Shown: positions 17,153-30,858, counted from the stretch's first letter. The stretch: DNA of 64,000 nt from Kitasatospora albolonga (GCA_002082585.1 CP020563.1:5388001-5452000); one strand, 5' to 3'. Notes: generated by a model from the letters alone, not told the origin. Numbers and translations are program-made.

Positions 17153-20100
17153 GGCTCTCTCCGCCGATCTGCTCGCCCCGCGCAATCCGCTGGAGCGGGC
17201 GCTGTGCGAGATCTTCGCCGAGGTGCTCGAACTTCCCGCCGTGGGGATCGACGACGACTTCTTCGAGCTCGGCGGGCATTCGCTGCTTGCCACCCGGGTC
17301 GCCTCCCGGGTACGGGCCCGGCTGGGCTTCGAGGTGGCGATCCGGGTCTTCTTCCAGGCCCCGACCGTCGCCGCGCTCGCCGAGCGGCTGGAGAACGGCG
17401 AGGGCGGTACGGGCGGCGCCCTCGCGCGGCCCGCGCTCGTGGCGGCCGGTGCGCGCCCAGACGAGCTGCCGCTCTCCCCGGCGCAGCAACGCCTCTGGTT
17501 CCTCAACCAGTTGGGCCAGGGCTCCGCCGCCTACCACCTCCCCTTTGCCGTCCGCCTCACCGGCGATCTGGACGTGGCGGCGCTGCGTGCGGCGCTCGGT
17601 GATGTCGTCGCCCGGCACGAGAGCCTGCGGACCGTCTTCCCCGACGACGGGGGCCGCCCCCGGCAGCGGATCGTGCCGGCCGCCGAAGCGCGCGTGGACC
17701 TGCCCGTGCTGCCCGTACCGTCGGCTGTGGAAGCCACGCCCTCCACGGGCGCCACGCCCTCCACGAACGCCTCCGGCGAGGCCCTGGCTCGCGCGCTCGC
17801 CTCGGCCGCAGTCCAGGGCTTCGACCTGTCGAGTGAACTCCCTCTCCGCGCAACCCTGTTCACGGAAGGCGACGGCGAGCACGTCCTCCTCCTGGTCCTC
17901 CACCACATCGCCGCCGACGGCTGGTCCATCGCCCCGCTGGCCCGCGACCTCACGGACGCCTACGCGCTGCGCCGCGCGGGGACGGCCCCGCGGTGGGAGC
18001 CGCTGCCGGTGCAGTACGCGGACTACACGCTGTGGCAGCGGGAGCTGCTGACCGCCGTCGGCGACGAGCAACTGGACTACTGGCAGACCGTGTTGGGCTC
18101 GCTGCCCGAAGAGCTGGAGCTCCCGGCCGACCACGCCCGGCCCGCCGTGCCCAGCCACCGCGGTGCCACGGTCGCGTTCCGGATCGACGGGGCGCCGCAC
18201 GCGGCCGTCGCCGCGCTCGGCCGCGCCCAGGGTGCCAGCACCTTCATGGTGCTCCAGGCCGCCCTGGCCGCCCTGCTGTCCAGTGTCGGCGCGGGGGACG
18301 ACATCCCGTTGGGGGCCGCCGTCGCCGGGCGTACCGATCCCGCGCTGGACGACCTCGTCGGGTTCTTCGTGAACACCCTGGTGCTGCGCGCGGACCTGTC
18401 CGGGAACCCGACCTTCCGGGAACTCCTGGACCGGGTGCGGGCCACGGACCTCGCGGGCTACGCCCATCAGGACCTGCCCTTCGAGGCCGTCGTCGACGCC
18501 CTCGCGCCCAGCCGGTCGCTCTCCCGGCAGCCGTTGTTCCAGACCATGCTGGTGCTCCAGAACAACGCGTCGGCCGACCTTGCCCTGCCTGGCCTCGATG
18601 TGTCCGTGGTTCCGGTCCGCACCGGTACGGCCAAGCTGGACCTGGCCTTCGAGCTGACGGAGCGGCACCGCCCGGACGGGACGCCCGACGGCATCGACGC
18701 CGTACTGGAGTACAGCACCGATCTGTTCGGCGAGGCGACGGCGCGCGCTCTGGCCGACCGGTTCGCGCGGCTGCTGTCCGTGCTGGCCGGGGCCCCCGAC
18801 GTACCGCTGAGCCGTCTCGACGCGCTGCTGCCCGCCGAGGCGGACCGGATTCTGACCGTGTGGGCGGGGCCGACGCAGGACGTCGACGTGGCCCCGGTGC
18901 ACGAGCTGTACGCGGCCCGGGCCGCCGGGCAGCCCGGTCACCCGGCCCTCCGGTTCGGCGAACAGGTGCTGACGTACGCCGAGTTGGACGAACGCGCCAA
19001 CCGGCTCGCGCACGAGCTGGCGGCCCGTGGCACCGGTCCCGGCGATCTGGTGGCGCTGCTGCTGCCCCGGTCGCCCGAGATGGTGGTCGCGCTGCTCGCC
19101 GTCCTGAAGGCGGGCGCGGCCTATCTGCCGATCGACGCCGCGTACCCGCGCGAGCGCATCGCCTACATGCTGGACGACGCCCGGCCCGCGCTCGCCCTGA
19201 CGGCGTCCGCCGAGTCCGCGGGCCTGGCGGGCTCCGGCGTACCGGCGCTGCTGCTGGACGACGAGGAGATACGGGCCCGGGTGGCCGCCCGCCCGGCCCG
19301 CGCGCTCACCGACGCCGACCGTACGGGGCCGCTGTCGGTCCGCGACGCGGCGTACGTGATCTACACCTCCGGCTCCACGGGCCGCCCCAAGGGGGTCGTC
19401 GTGGAGCACCGCACGGTCGCCGTGATGGTGGCCGACCAGGGGCCGCGCATGGGGATCGGGCCCGGGACGCGCTGGCTGCAGTTCGCCTCGTACAGCTTCG
19501 ACGCCGCGACCTGGGAGCTGGCCATCGGGCTGCTGTCCGGGGCCACGATGGTGCTGTCGACGGCCGAGGAGCGCGGTCCCGGCCACCCGCTGGCCGACCT
19601 CGTCGAGCGGACGGGCGTCACCATGGTGTGCCTGCCGCCGACGGTGCTGGCCGCCTGGCCCGCCGACCGGCCGATGCCCGAGGGCGTCCAGCTGGTCGTG
19701 GCGGGCGAGGCGTGCTCGCCGGAGCTGGTGGAGCGGTTCTCGCGCGGGCGGGTGATGCGCAACGCGTACGGGCCGACCGAGGCCACCGTGTGCGCCAGCA
19801 TCAGCGAACCGCTCTCCGGTGCGGTCCGCCCGCCGATCGGCTTCCCGCTGCACAACACCCGGCTGTACGTACTCGACGCCTGGCTGCGTCCGGTGCCGCC
19901 GGGCGTCACGGGCGAGCTGTACATCGGCGGCGCCCAGCTGGCCCGGGGCTATCTGCGGCGGCCCTCGCTCACCGCGAACCGGTTCGTCGCCGACCCGTTC
20001 GCCACGGAGCCCGGCACCCGGATGTACCGCTCCGGCGACCTGGTGCGCTGGAACCCCGACGGCAGCCTCGACTACGTGGGACGCGTCGACGACCAGGTGA

Positions 20101-22196
20101 AGCTGCGCGGCTTCCGGATCGAACTCGGGGAGATCGAAGGGGCGTTGCTCGCCCTCGATGGCATCGCGCAGGCCGCCGTGACGGTCCGCGAGGACCGGCC
20201 GGGGGACAAGCGGCTGGTGGCGTACGTGGTCCGGTCGGAGCACGCTGAAGACCCGCTGGGTGCGCTGGACGTGCGTGCGGGGCTGGACCCGGCCGACGGC
20301 GCGCTGGACGTGCGTGCGGTGCGGGCCGAGCTCGCCGCCGCGCTGCCCGAGCACATGGTGCCCCACGCCGTCGTCGCCCTGGACGCGCTGCCGCTCACCG
20401 GCAACGGCAAGCTGGACCGGCGGGCCCTGCCCGCCCCCGACTACACCGAGCCGGCCTCCGCCGACCGGGCCCCCGCGAACGAGCGCGAGACCGCGCTCTG
20501 CCGGGCGTTCGCCGAGGTGCTCGGCCTGGAGCGGGTCGGCGCGGACGCGAGCTTCTTCGACCTGGGCGGCGACAGCATCAGCTCCATCCAACTGGTCAGC
20601 AAGGCACGGGAGTCGGGGCTCGCCATCACCGCGCAGGACGTGTTCGTCCACCGCACCCCGCAGGGTCTGGCGCTCGCGGCGGGCGCCGCCGGGCAGCCGG
20701 AGACCGTGGGGGTGGGCGACGGTACGGGCCCGGTGGCGGCCACCCCGATCACGGCCTGGTTCGACGCGATCAGCGGCCCGACCGACGGCTTCCACCAGGC
20801 GGCCGTCGTGCGGACGCCCGCGGGAGCCTCGTACGAACGTCTCGTCGGCGCGCTCCAGGTCCTGCTGGACCACCACGACGTCCTGCGGTGGAGCGCCGGG
20901 ACCGTCCGGGAGGCCGGAGCGGTACGGGCCGGGGACCTGCTGCGACGGGTGGCGGCGGAGCCCGGCGACGACCTGGGCGCCCTGGTGCGTACGGCGGCGG
21001 CCCGCTCCCGGCAGGAGCTGGACCCCCGTGCGGGCGAGGTGGTGCGGGCGGTCTGGATCGACGCGGGGGACGAGCGGCCCGGCCGGCTGCTGCTGACCCT
21101 GCACCACCTGGTCGTGGACGGCGTCTCCTGGCGCATCCTGCTGCCCGACCTGGCCCAGGCGTACGAGCGCCCCGGCCTCGCCCCGGCCCCGGTGGGCACC
21201 TCCTTCCGGCAGTGGGCGCGGCTGCTGAACGAGGAGGCGGCCCGCGACGAGCGCCGCAGTGAACTCCCGCTGTGGGAGGCGGTGCTGGCGGGCGGCGAAG
21301 TGCCCCTCGGTGCGAGGCCGTTGGACCCGGCGCGGGACACCGCGGCCACGGCCCGGCGCCTGCGTCTTGAGCTGCCTGCCGAGTACACCGCCGAGCTGCT
21401 CACCTCCGTACCCGCCGTCTTCCACGCCGAGATCAACGATGTGCTGCTGACCGCGCTGGCCCTGGCCGTCGCCGACCGGCAGCGCGGACGGGGCGAGGTG
21501 CGGGGGGACGCAGGAGGCGATGCGCGGGGTGTGCTCGTCGAGCTCGAAGGGCACGGGCGCGAACCGGTCGTGCCGGGCGTCGACCTGACCCGGACCGTTG
21601 GCTGGTTCACCAGCACGCACCCGGTCCGCCTCGACGTCGGGCTCTGCGACTGGGACGAGGTGTGGGCGGGCGGACCGGCGCTCGGCCAGGCGCTCAAGGA
21701 GGTCAAGGAGCAGCTGCGGCAGCTGCCGCAGCACGGCATCGGCCACGGCATCCTGCGCCATCTGGACGACGGTACCGGGCAGGTGCTCGGGGCCTATCCG
21801 GCGCCGCAGCTCGGCTTCAACTACCTGGGCCGGATGGCGGTTCCGGAGCCCGCCGACTGGCAGATCGCCCCCGAGTCGCTGGAGGTCGCGGCCGGTACCG
21901 ACCCGGGTATGCCGCTGCCGCACGCGCTGGGCGTCAACGCGCGCACCGAGGACCGCCGCGACGGGCCGTGCCTGGTCGCGGAGTGGGCCTGGGCGGGGCT
22001 CACGGTGGCCGACGCCGACGCCGAGGCCGTCGCGCACGGCTGGTTCAGGGCGCTGCGGGCGCTGGTCCGGCACGCCGCGCGGCCCGACGCCGGGGGCTTC
22101 ACACCCTCGGACCTACGGCTCGTCGAGGGCCTGGAGCAGGGCGAGATCGACGAGTTCGAGAACGAGTTCGCAGACGACTGGGGGACTGACGGATGA
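17061..22196 (+). CDS. NRPS, PCP-C-A-PCP-E (3' part of the frameshifted gene)
   Basis: A 1711-residue open frame that begins inside an A domain: the first residues, [21 protein letters not shown], include the A10 lysine missing from the preceding frame. Then follow PCP ([13 protein letters not shown], near 70), an LCL-type C domain ([21 protein letters not shown] near 275), A (about 610-1120), PCP ([10 protein letters not shown] near 1165) and an E domain ([11 protein letters not shown] near 1347). My reading of the A code is D-A-W-C-V-A-A-V-C-K, very close to phenylalanine codes, so a D-Phe-like residue is predicted. The ATG at 17061 is only the first available start; without the frameshift this continues module 1. 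It overlaps the next NRPS gene by 4 bases. Confidence 0.9.
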   Translation: MIPTTYLTLPALPLTPNGKLDRNALPTPDPTALSADLLAPRNPLERALCEIFAEVLELPAVGIDDDFFELGGHSLLATRVASRVRARLGFEVAIRVFFQAPTVAALAERLENGEGGTGGALARPALVAAGARPDELPLSPAQQRLWFLNQLGQGSAAYHLPFAVRLTGDLDVAALRAALGDVVARHESLRTVFPDDGGRPRQRIVPAAEARVDLPVLPVPSAVEATPSTGATPSTNASGEALARALASAAVQGFDLSSELPLRATLFTEGDGEHVLLLVLHHIAADGWSIAPLARDLTDAYALRRAGTAPRWEPLPVQYADYTLWQRELLTAVGDEQLDYWQTVLGSLPEELELPADHARPAVPSHRGATVAFRIDGAPHAAVAALGRAQGASTFMVLQAALAALLSSVGAGDDIPLGAAVAGRTDPALDDLVGFFVNTLVLRADLSGNPTFRELLDRVRATDLAGYAHQDLPFEAVVDALAPSRSLSRQPLFQTMLVLQNNASADLALPGLDVSVVPVRTGTAKLDLAFELTERHRPDGTPDGIDAVLEYSTDLFGEATARALADRFARLLSVLAGAPDVPLSRLDALLPAEADRILTVWAGPTQDVDVAPVHELYAARAAGQPGHPALRFGEQVLTYAELDERANRLAHELAARGTGPGDLVALLLPRSPEMVVALLAVLKAGAAYLPIDAAYPRERIAYMLDDARPALALTASAESAGLAGSGVPALLLDDEEIRARVAARPARALTDADRTGPLSVRDAAYVIYTSGSTGRPKGVVVEHRTVAVMVADQGPRMGIGPGTRWLQFASYSFDAATWELAIGLLSGATMVLSTAEERGPGHPLADLVERTGVTMVCLPPTVLAAWPADRPMPEGVQLVVAGEACSPELVERFSRGRVMRNAYGPTEATVCASISEPLSGAVRPPIGFPLHNTRLYVLDAWLRPVPPGVTGELYIGGAQLARGYLRRPSLTANRFVADPFATEPGTRMYRSGDLVRWNPDGSLDYVGRVDDQVKLRGFRIELGEIEGALLALDGIAQAAVTVREDRPGDKRLVAYVVRSEHAEDPLGALDVRAGLDPADGALDVRAVRAELAAALPEHMVPHAVVALDALPLTGNGKLDRRALPAPDYTEPASADRAPANERETALCRAFAEVLGLERVGADASFFDLGGDSISSIQLVSKARESGLAITAQDVFVHRTPQGLALAAGAAGQPETVGVGDGTGPVAATPITAWFDAISGPTDGFHQAAVVRTPAGASYERLVGALQVLLDHHDVLRWSAGTVREAGAVRAGDLLRRVAAEPGDDLGALVRTAAARSRQELDPRAGEVVRAVWIDAGDERPGRLLLTLHHLVVDGVSWRILLPDLAQAYERPGLAPAPVGTSFRQWARLLNEEAARDERRSELPLWEAVLAGGEVPLGARPLDPARDTAATARRLRLELPAEYTAELLTSVPAVFHAEINDVLLTALALAVADRQRGRGEVRGDAGGDARGVLVELEGHGREPVVPGVDLTRTVGWFTSTHPVRLDVGLCDWDEVWAGGPALGQALKEVKEQLRQLPQHGIGHGILRHLDDGTGQVLGAYPAPQLGFNYLGRMAVPEPADWQIAPESLEVAAGTDPGMPLPHALGVNARTEDRRDGPCLVAEWAWAGLTVADADAEAVAHGWFRALRALVRHAARPDAGGFTPSDLRLVEGLEQGEIDEFENEFADDWGTDG

Positions 22197-25100
22197 GCAC
22201 GACCACACCGGGCGCCGAGAAGAGGCCCCAGACAGCGGGAGGCGGCCTCAGCGACGTACTGCCGCTGACCCCGCTCCAGGAGGGGCTGCTCTTCCACGCC
22301 GTGTACGACCGGCGTGAGCTGGACGTGTACGCGGTCCAACTCGTCCTCGACCTGGAAGGGCCGCTGGACCGGGCCGCCCTGAAGTCCGCCGCCGCCGGTC
22401 TGCTGGCGCGTCACCCCAATCTGCGCGCGGGCTTCCGCTACCGCAAGAACGGCAGCCCGGTGCAGCTGATCCCGCGTCAGGCGCCGCTGGCCTGGCGGGA
22501 AACGGCGGCGAACGGTGCGGATCTTGAGGCGCTGACCGACCGGGACCGTACGGAACCCTTCGACGTCGGACGGCCGCCGCTGATCCGGTTCACGCTGATC
22601 GACACCGCCGCCGGTTCCGCCAGCCTTGTTGAATCCGGCTCCGGCTCCGGATCTGTCCCCGGCTCCGCCGCCGATTCCACCGGCTCTGCTGACTCCGGCC
22701 CCGCCGCCGATTCCACCGGCCCGGCCGGTTCCGGCCCCGCCGCGCACCGGCTGCTGATCACCTGCCACCACATCCTGCTCGACGGCTGGTCCATGCCCGT
22801 CCTGCTGTCCGAGCTGTTCACGGCGTACGCGGCCGGGGGCGACGCGGGCGTGCTGCCTGCGGTCACCTCGTACAAGAGCCACCTGGCCTGGCTCGCGGGC
22901 CAGGACACCGAAGGCGCCGCCGAAGCCTTCCGGGAGCTGCTGGCCGGACTGGCGGAGCCCACCCGGCTCGTCCCCGCCCCGCCCGGCCGTACCCCCGTCC
23001 TGCCGGAAGCCCACATCGGGCGGCTGGACGCGGCGGCGACGGCGCGCCTCACCACGTGGGCCCGCACCCGGGGCGTCACGCTCTCCAGCGTGCTCCAGGG
23101 CGTGTGGGCGGTGGTCCTCGGCGCGCTGACCGGCCGCGACGACCTGGTCTTCGGCACCACCACGTCCGGGCGCCCGCCGGAGCTGCCGGGCGTCGAATCG
23201 ATGGTCGGGCTGTTCATCAACACCCTCCCCGTACGGCTCGCGGCCCCCGCCTCCCGCACCCTCGCCGAGGTCGTCGACGCGGCGCAGGAGCAGCACACGG
23301 CCCTGCTGCCGCACCAGCACGTGGGGCTCTCCCGCATCCAGCAGGACGCGGGCCACGGCGAACTCTTCGACACCGTACTGATCTTCGAGAACTACCCGCT
23401 GGACCCGCAGGCCCTGCGCTCCGCCGTGCCGGGGCTCACGGTGACGGGCGCCCGGGGCCGCGACGCCACGCACTACCCGCTCTCGCTGCTGGTGCTGCCC
23501 GGCGACGAGCTGACCCTGCGGCTCGACCACGCCCCCGACCTGATCACCGCCGAGCAGGCGGCGGACATCTCCGGCCGGGTGCTGCGGCTCCTCGAAGCCC
23601 TCCCCGAGCAGGCCGGACTGCCGCTCTCCCAGCTGGAGCTGGTGAGCGGGGCGGAGCGGGCGGTGCTGCTGGACACGTACAACGACACGTTCCGCGACCA
23701 CCCGGACCGGCCGCTGCGCGAACAGCTCGCGGACCGGGCCGGGGCGAGCCCCGACGCGCCCGCGCTGCGCTGCGGCGCGGACCGGCTGACCTTCGCCGAA
23801 CTGCACGCGCGCGCCGACCGGCTCGCCCACGAACTGGTGGCGCGCGGTGCCGGGCCCGGAGAGCTGGTGGCGGTGGCGCTGCCCCGCTCCACGGACCTGG
23901 TCGTCGCGACCCTCGCCGTCGTCAAGGCGGGCGCCGCCTATCTGCCGCTGGACCCCGGCTATCCGGCCGACCGGATCGCCTACATGCTCGACGACGCGGC
24001 GCCCGCCCTCGTCCTGACCACGACGGGCGTCGCGGCGGCGCTCGACGCGGTGACCGCCCACCCGCACCTGCTCCTCGACACGGCGGCGCCCCTCCTCGCC
24101 GGGCGGCCGACGGGCCCGGTGAGCACGGCCGCCCCGCACCCCGCCGACACCGCCTACACGATCTACACCTCCGGCTCGACCGGCCGGCCCAAGGGCGTCG
24201 TCGTCCCACAGGGCGCGCTGGTCAACCTGCTGCACGACATGGCCGAACGGTTCCGGATCGACGGCGGCGACCGCTTCCTGTCGGTCACCACGTTCGGCTT
24301 CGACATCTCCAACCTCGAACTCTTCGTCCCGCTGCTCACGGGCGCCGAACTCGTGCTGGCCGAGCACGACACCGTACGCGACCCGGCGGCGCTGGCCGCC
24401 CTGATCACCGGCAGCGACGCCACCGTCATGCAGGCCACCCCCACCCTGTGGCACGCCCTGGTCACCGAGCACCCCGGCAGCCTCGCCGCGCTGCGCGTGC
24501 TGATCGGCGGCGAGGCCGTGGGCGAACCGCTGGCCGACGCGCTGCGCGCCGCGTCCCGCGAGGTCACCAACGTCTACGGACCCACCGAGACCACGATCTG
24601 GTCGACCGCCGCCACCCTGGACGGGGTACGGACCGGGGTGCCGCCCATCGGCCGCCCCATCGCCAACACCCAGGTGTACGTCCTGGACGACGCGCTGCGG
24701 CTCGCCCCCCGGGGCGCGGTCGGTGAGCTGTACATCGCGGGCACCGGAGTGGCGCGCGGCTACCACGGGCGGCCCTCCCTCACCGGGACCCGTTTCGTGG
24801 CCGACCCGTTCGGCCCGGCCGGCAGCCGGATGTACCGCACCGGGGACGTGGTGCGCTGGGGCGGTGACGGGCAGATCGAGTACATCGGCCGCGCCGACCA
24901 CCAGGTCAAGATCCGCGGCTTCCGGATCGAGCTGGGCGAGATCGAGTCGGCGCTCGCCGCCCACCCCGAGGTGTCCCAGGCCGCCGTCCTCGCCCGCGAA
25001 GACCTGCCCGGCGGAACCCAGTTGGTGGCGTACACCGTCGGCACGGCCGCCCCGGCGGCGCTCCGGACGCACCTCGGCGCGACCCTGCCCGGCCATATGG

Positions 25101-28100
25101 TCCCGGCGCTGTACGTCACCCTGGACGCGCTGCCGCTGACCGCCAACGGCAAGGTCGACCGCAAGCTCCTGCCCGCGCCCGAGCAGGGGCCGCGCCCCGC
25201 CGCCCGCGCCCCGCGCTCCCCGCAGGAGCAGCTGATGGGCGAGGTGTTCGGCGAGGTGCTGGGGCTGCCGGGCCCCGCGGACCCCGACGACTCCTTCTTC
25301 GACCTCGGCGGGCACTCGCTGCTCGCCACCCGGCTGACCGGCCGGATCAGGGCGGCGCTCGGCGCCGATCTGCCGGTGCGTGCCGTCTTCGAGTCCCCGA
25401 CCCCGGCGGGGCTCGCGGCACGGGTCGCGGACGCCGGGGAGGCCAGGCCCGCCCTGGTCCCCGCCGTCCGCCCGGCGGTCCTGCCGCTCTCTCCCGCGCA
25501 GCGACGCCTGTGGTTCCTGGGGCAGTTGGAGGCCGGGAACCCGGCGTACAACATCCCCGTGGCCGTCCGGCTGAAGGGCGCCCTGGACGTGGCCGCGCTG
25601 CGTGCGGCGGTACGCGACACCGTCGTACGACACGAGGCGCTGCGCACGCGGTACCCGGACGCCGACGGGCGGCCGTACCAGGAGATCCTGACCCCCGACG
25701 CGGTGACGGTGGACCTTCCGGTCCATGACCTGCCGACGTACGGACCGACCGGCGGAGCGGTCCAAGACGAGGCCCGCCGGGGCTTCGACCTGGCAACCGA
25801 ACTCCCGCTGCGTGCCACCCTGTTCAGGGTCACGGACGAAGAGCACATCCTGCTCCTCGTCGTCCACCACATCGCGGCCGACGGCTGGTCGATCGGCCCG
25901 CTGGGCACCGACCTCGCCCAAGCGTACGAAGCCCGCCGCGCGGGCAGGGCCCCGCAGTGGGAGCCGCTGCCGGTGCAGTACGCGGACCACACGCTGTGGC
26001 AGCGGGACCTGCTGGAGTCGGTCGGCGACGCCCAACTGGACTACTGGCGCGGCACCTTGGTGGATCTCCCCGAGGAGCTGGAACTGCCGGCCGACCGGCC
26101 GCGCCCCGCCGTGCCCAGCCACCGGGGCGACACGGTCGCGTTCCGTATCGACGGCGCACTGCACGCGGCCGTCGGCCAACTGGCCCGCGCCCAGGGCGCC
26201 AGCACGTTCATGGTGCTCCAGGCGGCCGTGGCGACCCTGCTGTCGAAGCTGGGCGCGGGGGACGACATCCCGCTGGGCGCACCGGTCGCCGGACGTACCG
26301 ATCCCGCGCTGGACCACCTCGTCGGACTGTTCGTGAACACCCTGGTCCTGCGCACGGACCTGTCCGGAAACCCGACCTTCCGGGAACTCCTGGACCGGGT
26401 GCGCACCACGGACCTCGCGGGATACGCCCATCAGGACCTCCCCTTCGAGGCCGTTGTCGACGCTCTCGCCCCCAGCCGCTCGCTCTCCCGGCACCCGCTG
26501 TTCCAGACCATGCTCACCCTGCACAACACGCCCGAGACCGCCGTGCGGCTGGCGGGCGTCGCGTCCGAGCCGCTGCTGATCGGCACGGGAACGGCAAAGG
26601 CCGACCTCGCCTTCGAGCTCTTCGAGCGGCGCACCGCCGAGGGTGCGCCCGACGGCATCGACGCCGTACTGGAGTACAGCACCGACCTGTTCGGCGAGGC
26701 GACCGCCCGGTCCTTCACCGAGCGGTTGACCCACCTGCTGGGCACCCTGGTGACCACCCCGGACCAGCCGCTCGGCGCGGCGGACGCGCTGCTGCCGGGG
26801 GAGTGGGAGACAGTCCGCCAGGGCTGGGCATCGACCACGGTCGAGGACGCGTACGCGGGTGTGGTGGAGCGGGTGCGGGCGTGGGCGGTGGAGCGGCCGG
26901 ATGCGGTGGCTGTGGAGGATGCGGGGGGCTGCGTTTCTTACGCCGAACTCGTCGCCCTGTCAGCGGCGTTGAGCCGCCGTCTCACGGCCGCCGGTGTGGA
27001 CTCCGGATCGCGGGTCGCGGTGTTGTGCGAGCCGGGTGTTCCGTTTGTGGCGGGGATTCTGGGGGTGTTGGGGGCGGGGGCTGCGTGGGTTCCGTTGGAC
27101 CCGGGTGCGCCTCGGGCCCGTAGCGCGGGGCTGCTGGACGACAGCGCGCCGCAGGTTCTGTACGTCGGGCCCGGTCATGAGGGCACGGCTGCCGAGCTGC
27201 TCGATGCTGCCACGCACACACCGCAGATCGTCGCTTGGGACGGTGTCCGGGATGGCGGGGCGTTGGCCGAGCCGGTGGGGCATCCGGAGGATCTCGCGTA
27301 CGTCATCTTCACGTCGGGTTCGACCGGTCGTCCCAAGGGGGCGATGGTGCATCGGCGGGGGATGATCAACCATCTTCTGGCCAAGGTCGGTGACTTGGGG
27401 ATGACCGCTGCCGACACGGTCGTTCACAACGCGCCCGTCACCTTCGACATCAGTGTGTGGCAGATGCTGTCCCCGTTGATCGTCGGTGGGCGCCTGATCG
27501 TGGTCGACCGGGACACCGCCGCCGATCCGCAGCAGCTCTTCGGCCGTATCGCCGCCGACGGCGTCACCGTCCTCGAAGTCGTGCCTTCCCTTCTGCGCGC
27601 CGCCGTCGACTCATGGAAGAACGGCCTCCCGCAACCCGAACTCGCCCCCCTCACCCACCTGATGGTGACCGGCGAGGCTCTCCCCGCCGACCTCGCGCGC
27701 GAGTGGCTCGCGCTCGCACCGCACATCCCGCTGGTGAATGCGTATGGTCCCACCGAGTGCTCCGACGATGTCACCCACGCCTTCATCACGCCCGGTACCG
27801 CTCTGGAGACGCGTACTCCTATCGGGTTTCCCGTCCGGAATACCCGTCTCTACATCCTGGACACCTATCTGCGGCCTGTTCCTCCGGGTACTCCGGGTGA
27901 GCTGTACGTGGCCGGTACGGGTGTGGGGCGCGGGTACCTCGACAACCCGGCCCGGACCGCGACCACCTACCTCCCCGACCCGCACGGCGCACCCGGTACC
28001 CGTATGTACCGGACCGGTGACCGGGTCCGTCAACGGGCTGACGGGCAGATCGAGTTCCTCGAACGGCTCGACCACCAGATCAAGATCCGCGGCCACCGCG

Positions 28101-30790
28101 TCGAACTCGGCGAGATCGAAACCGCCCTCCGCAACCTCCCCGGCATCACCGACGCCGCCACCGCCCTCCACCACGGACGCCTCACCGCCTACCTCATCGG
28201 CACCACCCCCCACCCCAAGCAAGCCCTGGCCGCCCACCTCCCCGACTACATGATCCCCACCACCTACCTCACCCTCCCCGCCCTCCCCCTCACCCCCAAC
28301 GGCAAACTCGACCGCAACGCCCTCCCCACACCCGACCCGATCGCTGCCCTGGCGGACGGGCCCGGGCGTCCGCCCCGTACGGGCACCGAGCGGACGCTGT
28401 GCGAGGTCTTCGCCCAGGTGCTCGGGCTTCCCCAAGTGGGCATCGACGACAGCTTCTTCGAGCTCGGCGGGGACAGCATCCGGTCGATCGAGGTGGTCGC
28501 CCGGGCCCGGCGGGCCGGGCTGCGGGTGACCGCGGCCGATGTGTTCACCCACAAGACGGTCGAGGCGCTGGCGGCGGCGGTCGGCGGGGCGGAGACGGTC
28601 GAGACGGCCGGTACCGACGACGGCGTGGGCGAGCTGCTCCCCACCCCGGTCGTGCTGCGACTGCTCGAAGAGGGCGGGCCAATCGACGGGTTCAACCAGT
28701 CGGTCGTGCTGGCCGCGCCCGCCGACCTGGACGTGGACCGGCTCACCGGGGCGCTCCAGCGGGTCCTGGACCACCATGACGCGCTGCGGCTGCGGCTGAC
28801 CGGGCACGGCCCGGCCGACTGGCGGCTCGTGATCGGCGAGCCCGGCCGGGTGCCGGCCGCGCCGCTGGTCACCCGCGTCGACGCCACGCACCGCGCGTAC
28901 GAGGACGAGTCGCTCCTGCGGCGCGCCGTGGCCGCCCAGTCGGAGGCGGCCCGCGACCGGCTTGCCCCGCGCGAGGGTGTCGTGGCGCAGGCCGTGTGGA
29001 TCGACCGGGGGAGCGACCGGCCGGGCAGGCTGATCCTGATGCTGCACCACCTCGTGGTGGACGGCGTCTCGTGGCGCATCCTGCTGCCGGACCTGCTGTC
29101 CGTGTACGAGAACCCGGGTGCGGACCTCGACCCGGTCGGCACCTCCCTGCGTCACTGGTCGCAGGTCCTGCGCGCCCAGGTCGCCTCCCGCTCCGGCGAA
29201 CTGGCTTACTGGCAGGTGCTGTTGGACCGTACGGAGCCCCTGCTCGGGGCCCGCGCGCTCGATCCGGTGCGGGACACCGCGGCCACGGCCCGCACCCTGC
29301 GTCTGACCCTGCCCGCCGAGCACACCGCCCCGCTCCTCGAACACGGTCCGGCCGCCTTCCAGGCCGAGATCAACGATCTGCTGCTGGCCGGTCTCGACCT
29401 GGCCGTCGGCCGGTGGCGGGGGACGGGCCTGCTCGTGGAGGTCGAGACGCACGGCCGGGAACAGCCGCACCCCGGCATCGACCTGTCGCGGACGGTCGGC
29501 TGGTTCACCGGCACCCACCCGGTGCTGCTGCGGGCCTCGGGGCTGGGCCCGGAGGAGTCGGTCAAGGAGATGCGCGAGCAGCTCGCCGGGCTCCCCGACC
29601 ACGGCATCGGCCACGGCATCCTGCGCCACCTCGGCGACGGGCCCGCACCGCTGCTGCCCGCCGTGAACCCGCAGCTCGGCTTCAACTACCTGGGCCGGTT
29701 CGCCGGACTCGAGGCGTACGAGGGCGGCTGGTCGGCGGCGCCGGAGTCGCGGGAGGCGTACGCGGCGGCCTCCCCCGGAATGCCGCTGGCCCACACCCTG
29801 GAGGTGGACGCCCTTGTCGAGGACGGCCCCGAGGGCCCCGTACTGGTCGCCAACTGGACCTGGGCGGGCGGGATTCTGGAGGGTACGGACGCCGAGCGGC
29901 TGGCCCACGGCTGGTTCGACGCCCTGCGCGTGCTCGCCGGACGGGCGGGCGAACTCGCCGCGACCCGGACCGGGGAGGACGGCGGCCGACGCCCCGCACT
30001 GCTCACCGAGGCTTTCGAGACGGTGCTGCCGATACGGCCCGACGGGACCCGTCCGCCGCTGTTCTTCATGCACGGCGGGGTCGGGCTCAGCTGGCCCTAT
30101 CTCGGACTGACCGAGCACCTCGCGCAGGAATTTCCGGTGTACGGGTTCCAGTCGGCCGGAATCGTCACGGAAGCCCCGCTTCCGTCGTCGATAGCGGACA
30201 TGGCCGATGGGTATGTCCGGAGAATTCTGGAAATCCAGCCGGAGGGCCCTTACTATATTCTCGGCTGGTCCTTCGGAGGGCTTCTCGCCCATGCGGCGGC
30301 CACCCGGCTCGAAGCGCTCGGACACCGTGTCGCGTTCCTGGCGAACCTGGACAGCTACCCGGTCGCGGAGCCCGGCGGCATCCCGGACGACCGGGCACTG
30401 CTGGCGAAGATCCTGGAGTACTGCGGATACGACGCCCAGGCTTTCGCGGGCGGTGAGCCGGGGTTCTCCGAGGTCCTGGAGCTGTTCCGGCGGGACGCCA
30501 ACCCGCTGGCCGGGCTGGACGAGGAGCAGTTGGGCCGGCTGCTGCGGATCGTGCGCAACCACGCTGTCCTCAGCGCCGAGTTCGTCCCGGACCGCTTCGG
30601 CGGGGACGTCCTCTTCCTCTCCGCGGCGCTCGGCACCGACGAGGAGTCGCCGACAATCGCGGAATGGGCGCCCTATATCGGCGGCCGGATCACCCACCAC
30701 AGCATCGCATCCGACCACGACGGAATGATGCGACCGCAGCCGCAGCAGGAAATCGGACGCATTATCGCCGCCCACCTTCCGCACAGCTGA
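22193..30790 (+). CDS. NRPS, C-A-PCP-C-A-PCP-E-TE (modules 3 and 4, chain release)
   Basis: A 2865-residue protein. Order: DCL-type C ([21 protein letters not shown] near 190), A (506-995), PCP ([13 protein letters not shown] near 1034), LCL-type C ([21 protein letters not shown] near 1222), A (1546-2040), PCP ([11 protein letters not shown] near 2087), E ([11 protein letters not shown] near 2284), TE (2611-2865; nucleophile in GWSFGG near 2690). The DCL type of the first C agrees with the upstream E domain. Code of the first A: D-I-L-Q-L-G-V-I-W-K, close to glycine codes; the second matches module 1 (D-I-W-E-M-T-A-D-D-K). A terminal E before TE predicts a D-configured last residue. A Ser/Gly/Pro-rich insertion (22610-22745) interrupts the first C domain just before its active site. 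Confidence 0.95.
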   Translation: MSTTTPGAEKRPQTAGGGLSDVLPLTPLQEGLLFHAVYDRRELDVYAVQLVLDLEGPLDRAALKSAAAGLLARHPNLRAGFRYRKNGSPVQLIPRQAPLAWRETAANGADLEALTDRDRTEPFDVGRPPLIRFTLIDTAAGSASLVESGSGSGSVPGSAADSTGSADSGPAADSTGPAGSGPAAHRLLITCHHILLDGWSMPVLLSELFTAYAAGGDAGVLPAVTSYKSHLAWLAGQDTEGAAEAFRELLAGLAEPTRLVPAPPGRTPVLPEAHIGRLDAAATARLTTWARTRGVTLSSVLQGVWAVVLGALTGRDDLVFGTTTSGRPPELPGVESMVGLFINTLPVRLAAPASRTLAEVVDAAQEQHTALLPHQHVGLSRIQQDAGHGELFDTVLIFENYPLDPQALRSAVPGLTVTGARGRDATHYPLSLLVLPGDELTLRLDHAPDLITAEQAADISGRVLRLLEALPEQAGLPLSQLELVSGAERAVLLDTYNDTFRDHPDRPLREQLADRAGASPDAPALRCGADRLTFAELHARADRLAHELVARGAGPGELVAVALPRSTDLVVATLAVVKAGAAYLPLDPGYPADRIAYMLDDAAPALVLTTTGVAAALDAVTAHPHLLLDTAAPLLAGRPTGPVSTAAPHPADTAYTIYTSGSTGRPKGVVVPQGALVNLLHDMAERFRIDGGDRFLSVTTFGFDISNLELFVPLLTGAELVLAEHDTVRDPAALAALITGSDATVMQATPTLWHALVTEHPGSLAALRVLIGGEAVGEPLADALRAASREVTNVYGPTETTIWSTAATLDGVRTGVPPIGRPIANTQVYVLDDALRLAPRGAVGELYIAGTGVARGYHGRPSLTGTRFVADPFGPAGSRMYRTGDVVRWGGDGQIEYIGRADHQVKIRGFRIELGEIESALAAHPEVSQAAVLAREDLPGGTQLVAYTVGTAAPAALRTHLGATLPGHMVPALYVTLDALPLTANGKVDRKLLPAPEQGPRPAARAPRSPQEQLMGEVFGEVLGLPGPADPDDSFFDLGGHSLLATRLTGRIRAALGADLPVRAVFESPTPAGLAARVADAGEARPALVPAVRPAVLPLSPAQRRLWFLGQLEAGNPAYNIPVAVRLKGALDVAALRAAVRDTVVRHEALRTRYPDADGRPYQEILTPDAVTVDLPVHDLPTYGPTGGAVQDEARRGFDLATELPLRATLFRVTDEEHILLLVVHHIAADGWSIGPLGTDLAQAYEARRAGRAPQWEPLPVQYADHTLWQRDLLESVGDAQLDYWRGTLVDLPEELELPADRPRPAVPSHRGDTVAFRIDGALHAAVGQLARAQGASTFMVLQAAVATLLSKLGAGDDIPLGAPVAGRTDPALDHLVGLFVNTLVLRTDLSGNPTFRELLDRVRTTDLAGYAHQDLPFEAVVDALAPSRSLSRHPLFQTMLTLHNTPETAVRLAGVASEPLLIGTGTAKADLAFELFERRTAEGAPDGIDAVLEYSTDLFGEATARSFTERLTHLLGTLVTTPDQPLGAADALLPGEWETVRQGWASTTVEDAYAGVVERVRAWAVERPDAVAVEDAGGCVSYAELVALSAALSRRLTAAGVDSGSRVAVLCEPGVPFVAGILGVLGAGAAWVPLDPGAPRARSAGLLDDSAPQVLYVGPGHEGTAAELLDAATHTPQIVAWDGVRDGGALAEPVGHPEDLAYVIFTSGSTGRPKGAMVHRRGMINHLLAKVGDLGMTAADTVVHNAPVTFDISVWQMLSPLIVGGRLIVVDRDTAADPQQLFGRIAADGVTVLEVVPSLLRAAVDSWKNGLPQPELAPLTHLMVTGEALPADLAREWLALAPHIPLVNAYGPTECSDDVTHAFITPGTALETRTPIGFPVRNTRLYILDTYLRPVPPGTPGELYVAGTGVGRGYLDNPARTATTYLPDPHGAPGTRMYRTGDRVRQRADGQIEFLERLDHQIKIRGHRVELGEIETALRNLPGITDAATALHHGRLTAYLIGTTPHPKQALAAHLPDYMIPTTYLTLPALPLTPNGKLDRNALPTPDPIAALADGPGRPPRTGTERTLCEVFAQVLGLPQVGIDDSFFELGGDSIRSIEVVARARRAGLRVTAADVFTHKTVEALAAAVGGAETVETAGTDDGVGELLPTPVVLRLLEEGGPIDGFNQSVVLAAPADLDVDRLTGALQRVLDHHDALRLRLTGHGPADWRLVIGEPGRVPAAPLVTRVDATHRAYEDESLLRRAVAAQSEAARDRLAPREGVVAQAVWIDRGSDRPGRLILMLHHLVVDGVSWRILLPDLLSVYENPGADLDPVGTSLRHWSQVLRAQVASRSGELAYWQVLLDRTEPLLGARALDPVRDTAATARTLRLTLPAEHTAPLLEHGPAAFQAEINDLLLAGLDLAVGRWRGTGLLVEVETHGREQPHPGIDLSRTVGWFTGTHPVLLRASGLGPEESVKEMREQLAGLPDHGIGHGILRHLGDGPAPLLPAVNPQLGFNYLGRFAGLEAYEGGWSAAPESREAYAAASPGMPLAHTLEVDALVEDGPEGPVLVANWTWAGGILEGTDAERLAHGWFDALRVLAGRAGELAATRTGEDGGRRPALLTEAFETVLPIRPDGTRPPLFFMHGGVGLSWPYLGLTEHLAQEFPVYGFQSAGIVTEAPLPSSIADMADGYVRRILEIQPEGPYYILGWSFGGLLAHAAATRLEALGHRVAFLANLDSYPVAEPGGIPDDRALLAKILEYCGYDAQAFAGGEPGFSEVLELFRRDANPLAGLDEEQLGRLLRIVRNHAVLSAEFVPDRFGGDVLFLSAALGTDEESPTIAEWAPYIGGRITHHSIASDHDGMMRPQPQQEIGRIIAAHLPHS
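26789..28342 (+). repeat. Duplicated A-domain cassette, copy 2
   Basis: This is the partner of the cassette at 15601-17152. It covers the whole A domain of the last module, including motif A10, and shares the altered codon use. The divergent window here is about 27606-27735, between the A4/A5 motifs. It gives the same hand-read specificity code as copy 1. Confidence 0.85.
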
Positions 30791-30858
30791 ATTCCCGCAG
30801 TCATTCCCGTATACGCCATGCCCTGTACGTCATGCTCTCGCACGGAGGAAATCCGCAG

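Noticed and set aside
17001..22073. A 1690-codon open frame on the minus strand opposite the first NRPS
   Set aside because: It is repetitive in Arg, Gly, Val and Asp, has no domain features and mirrors the NRPS codons; typical antisense frame of high-GC DNA.
27611..30784. Long minus-strand open frame opposite the second NRPS
   Set aside because: Same reasoning; the plus strand encodes clear C, A, PCP, E and TE domains.
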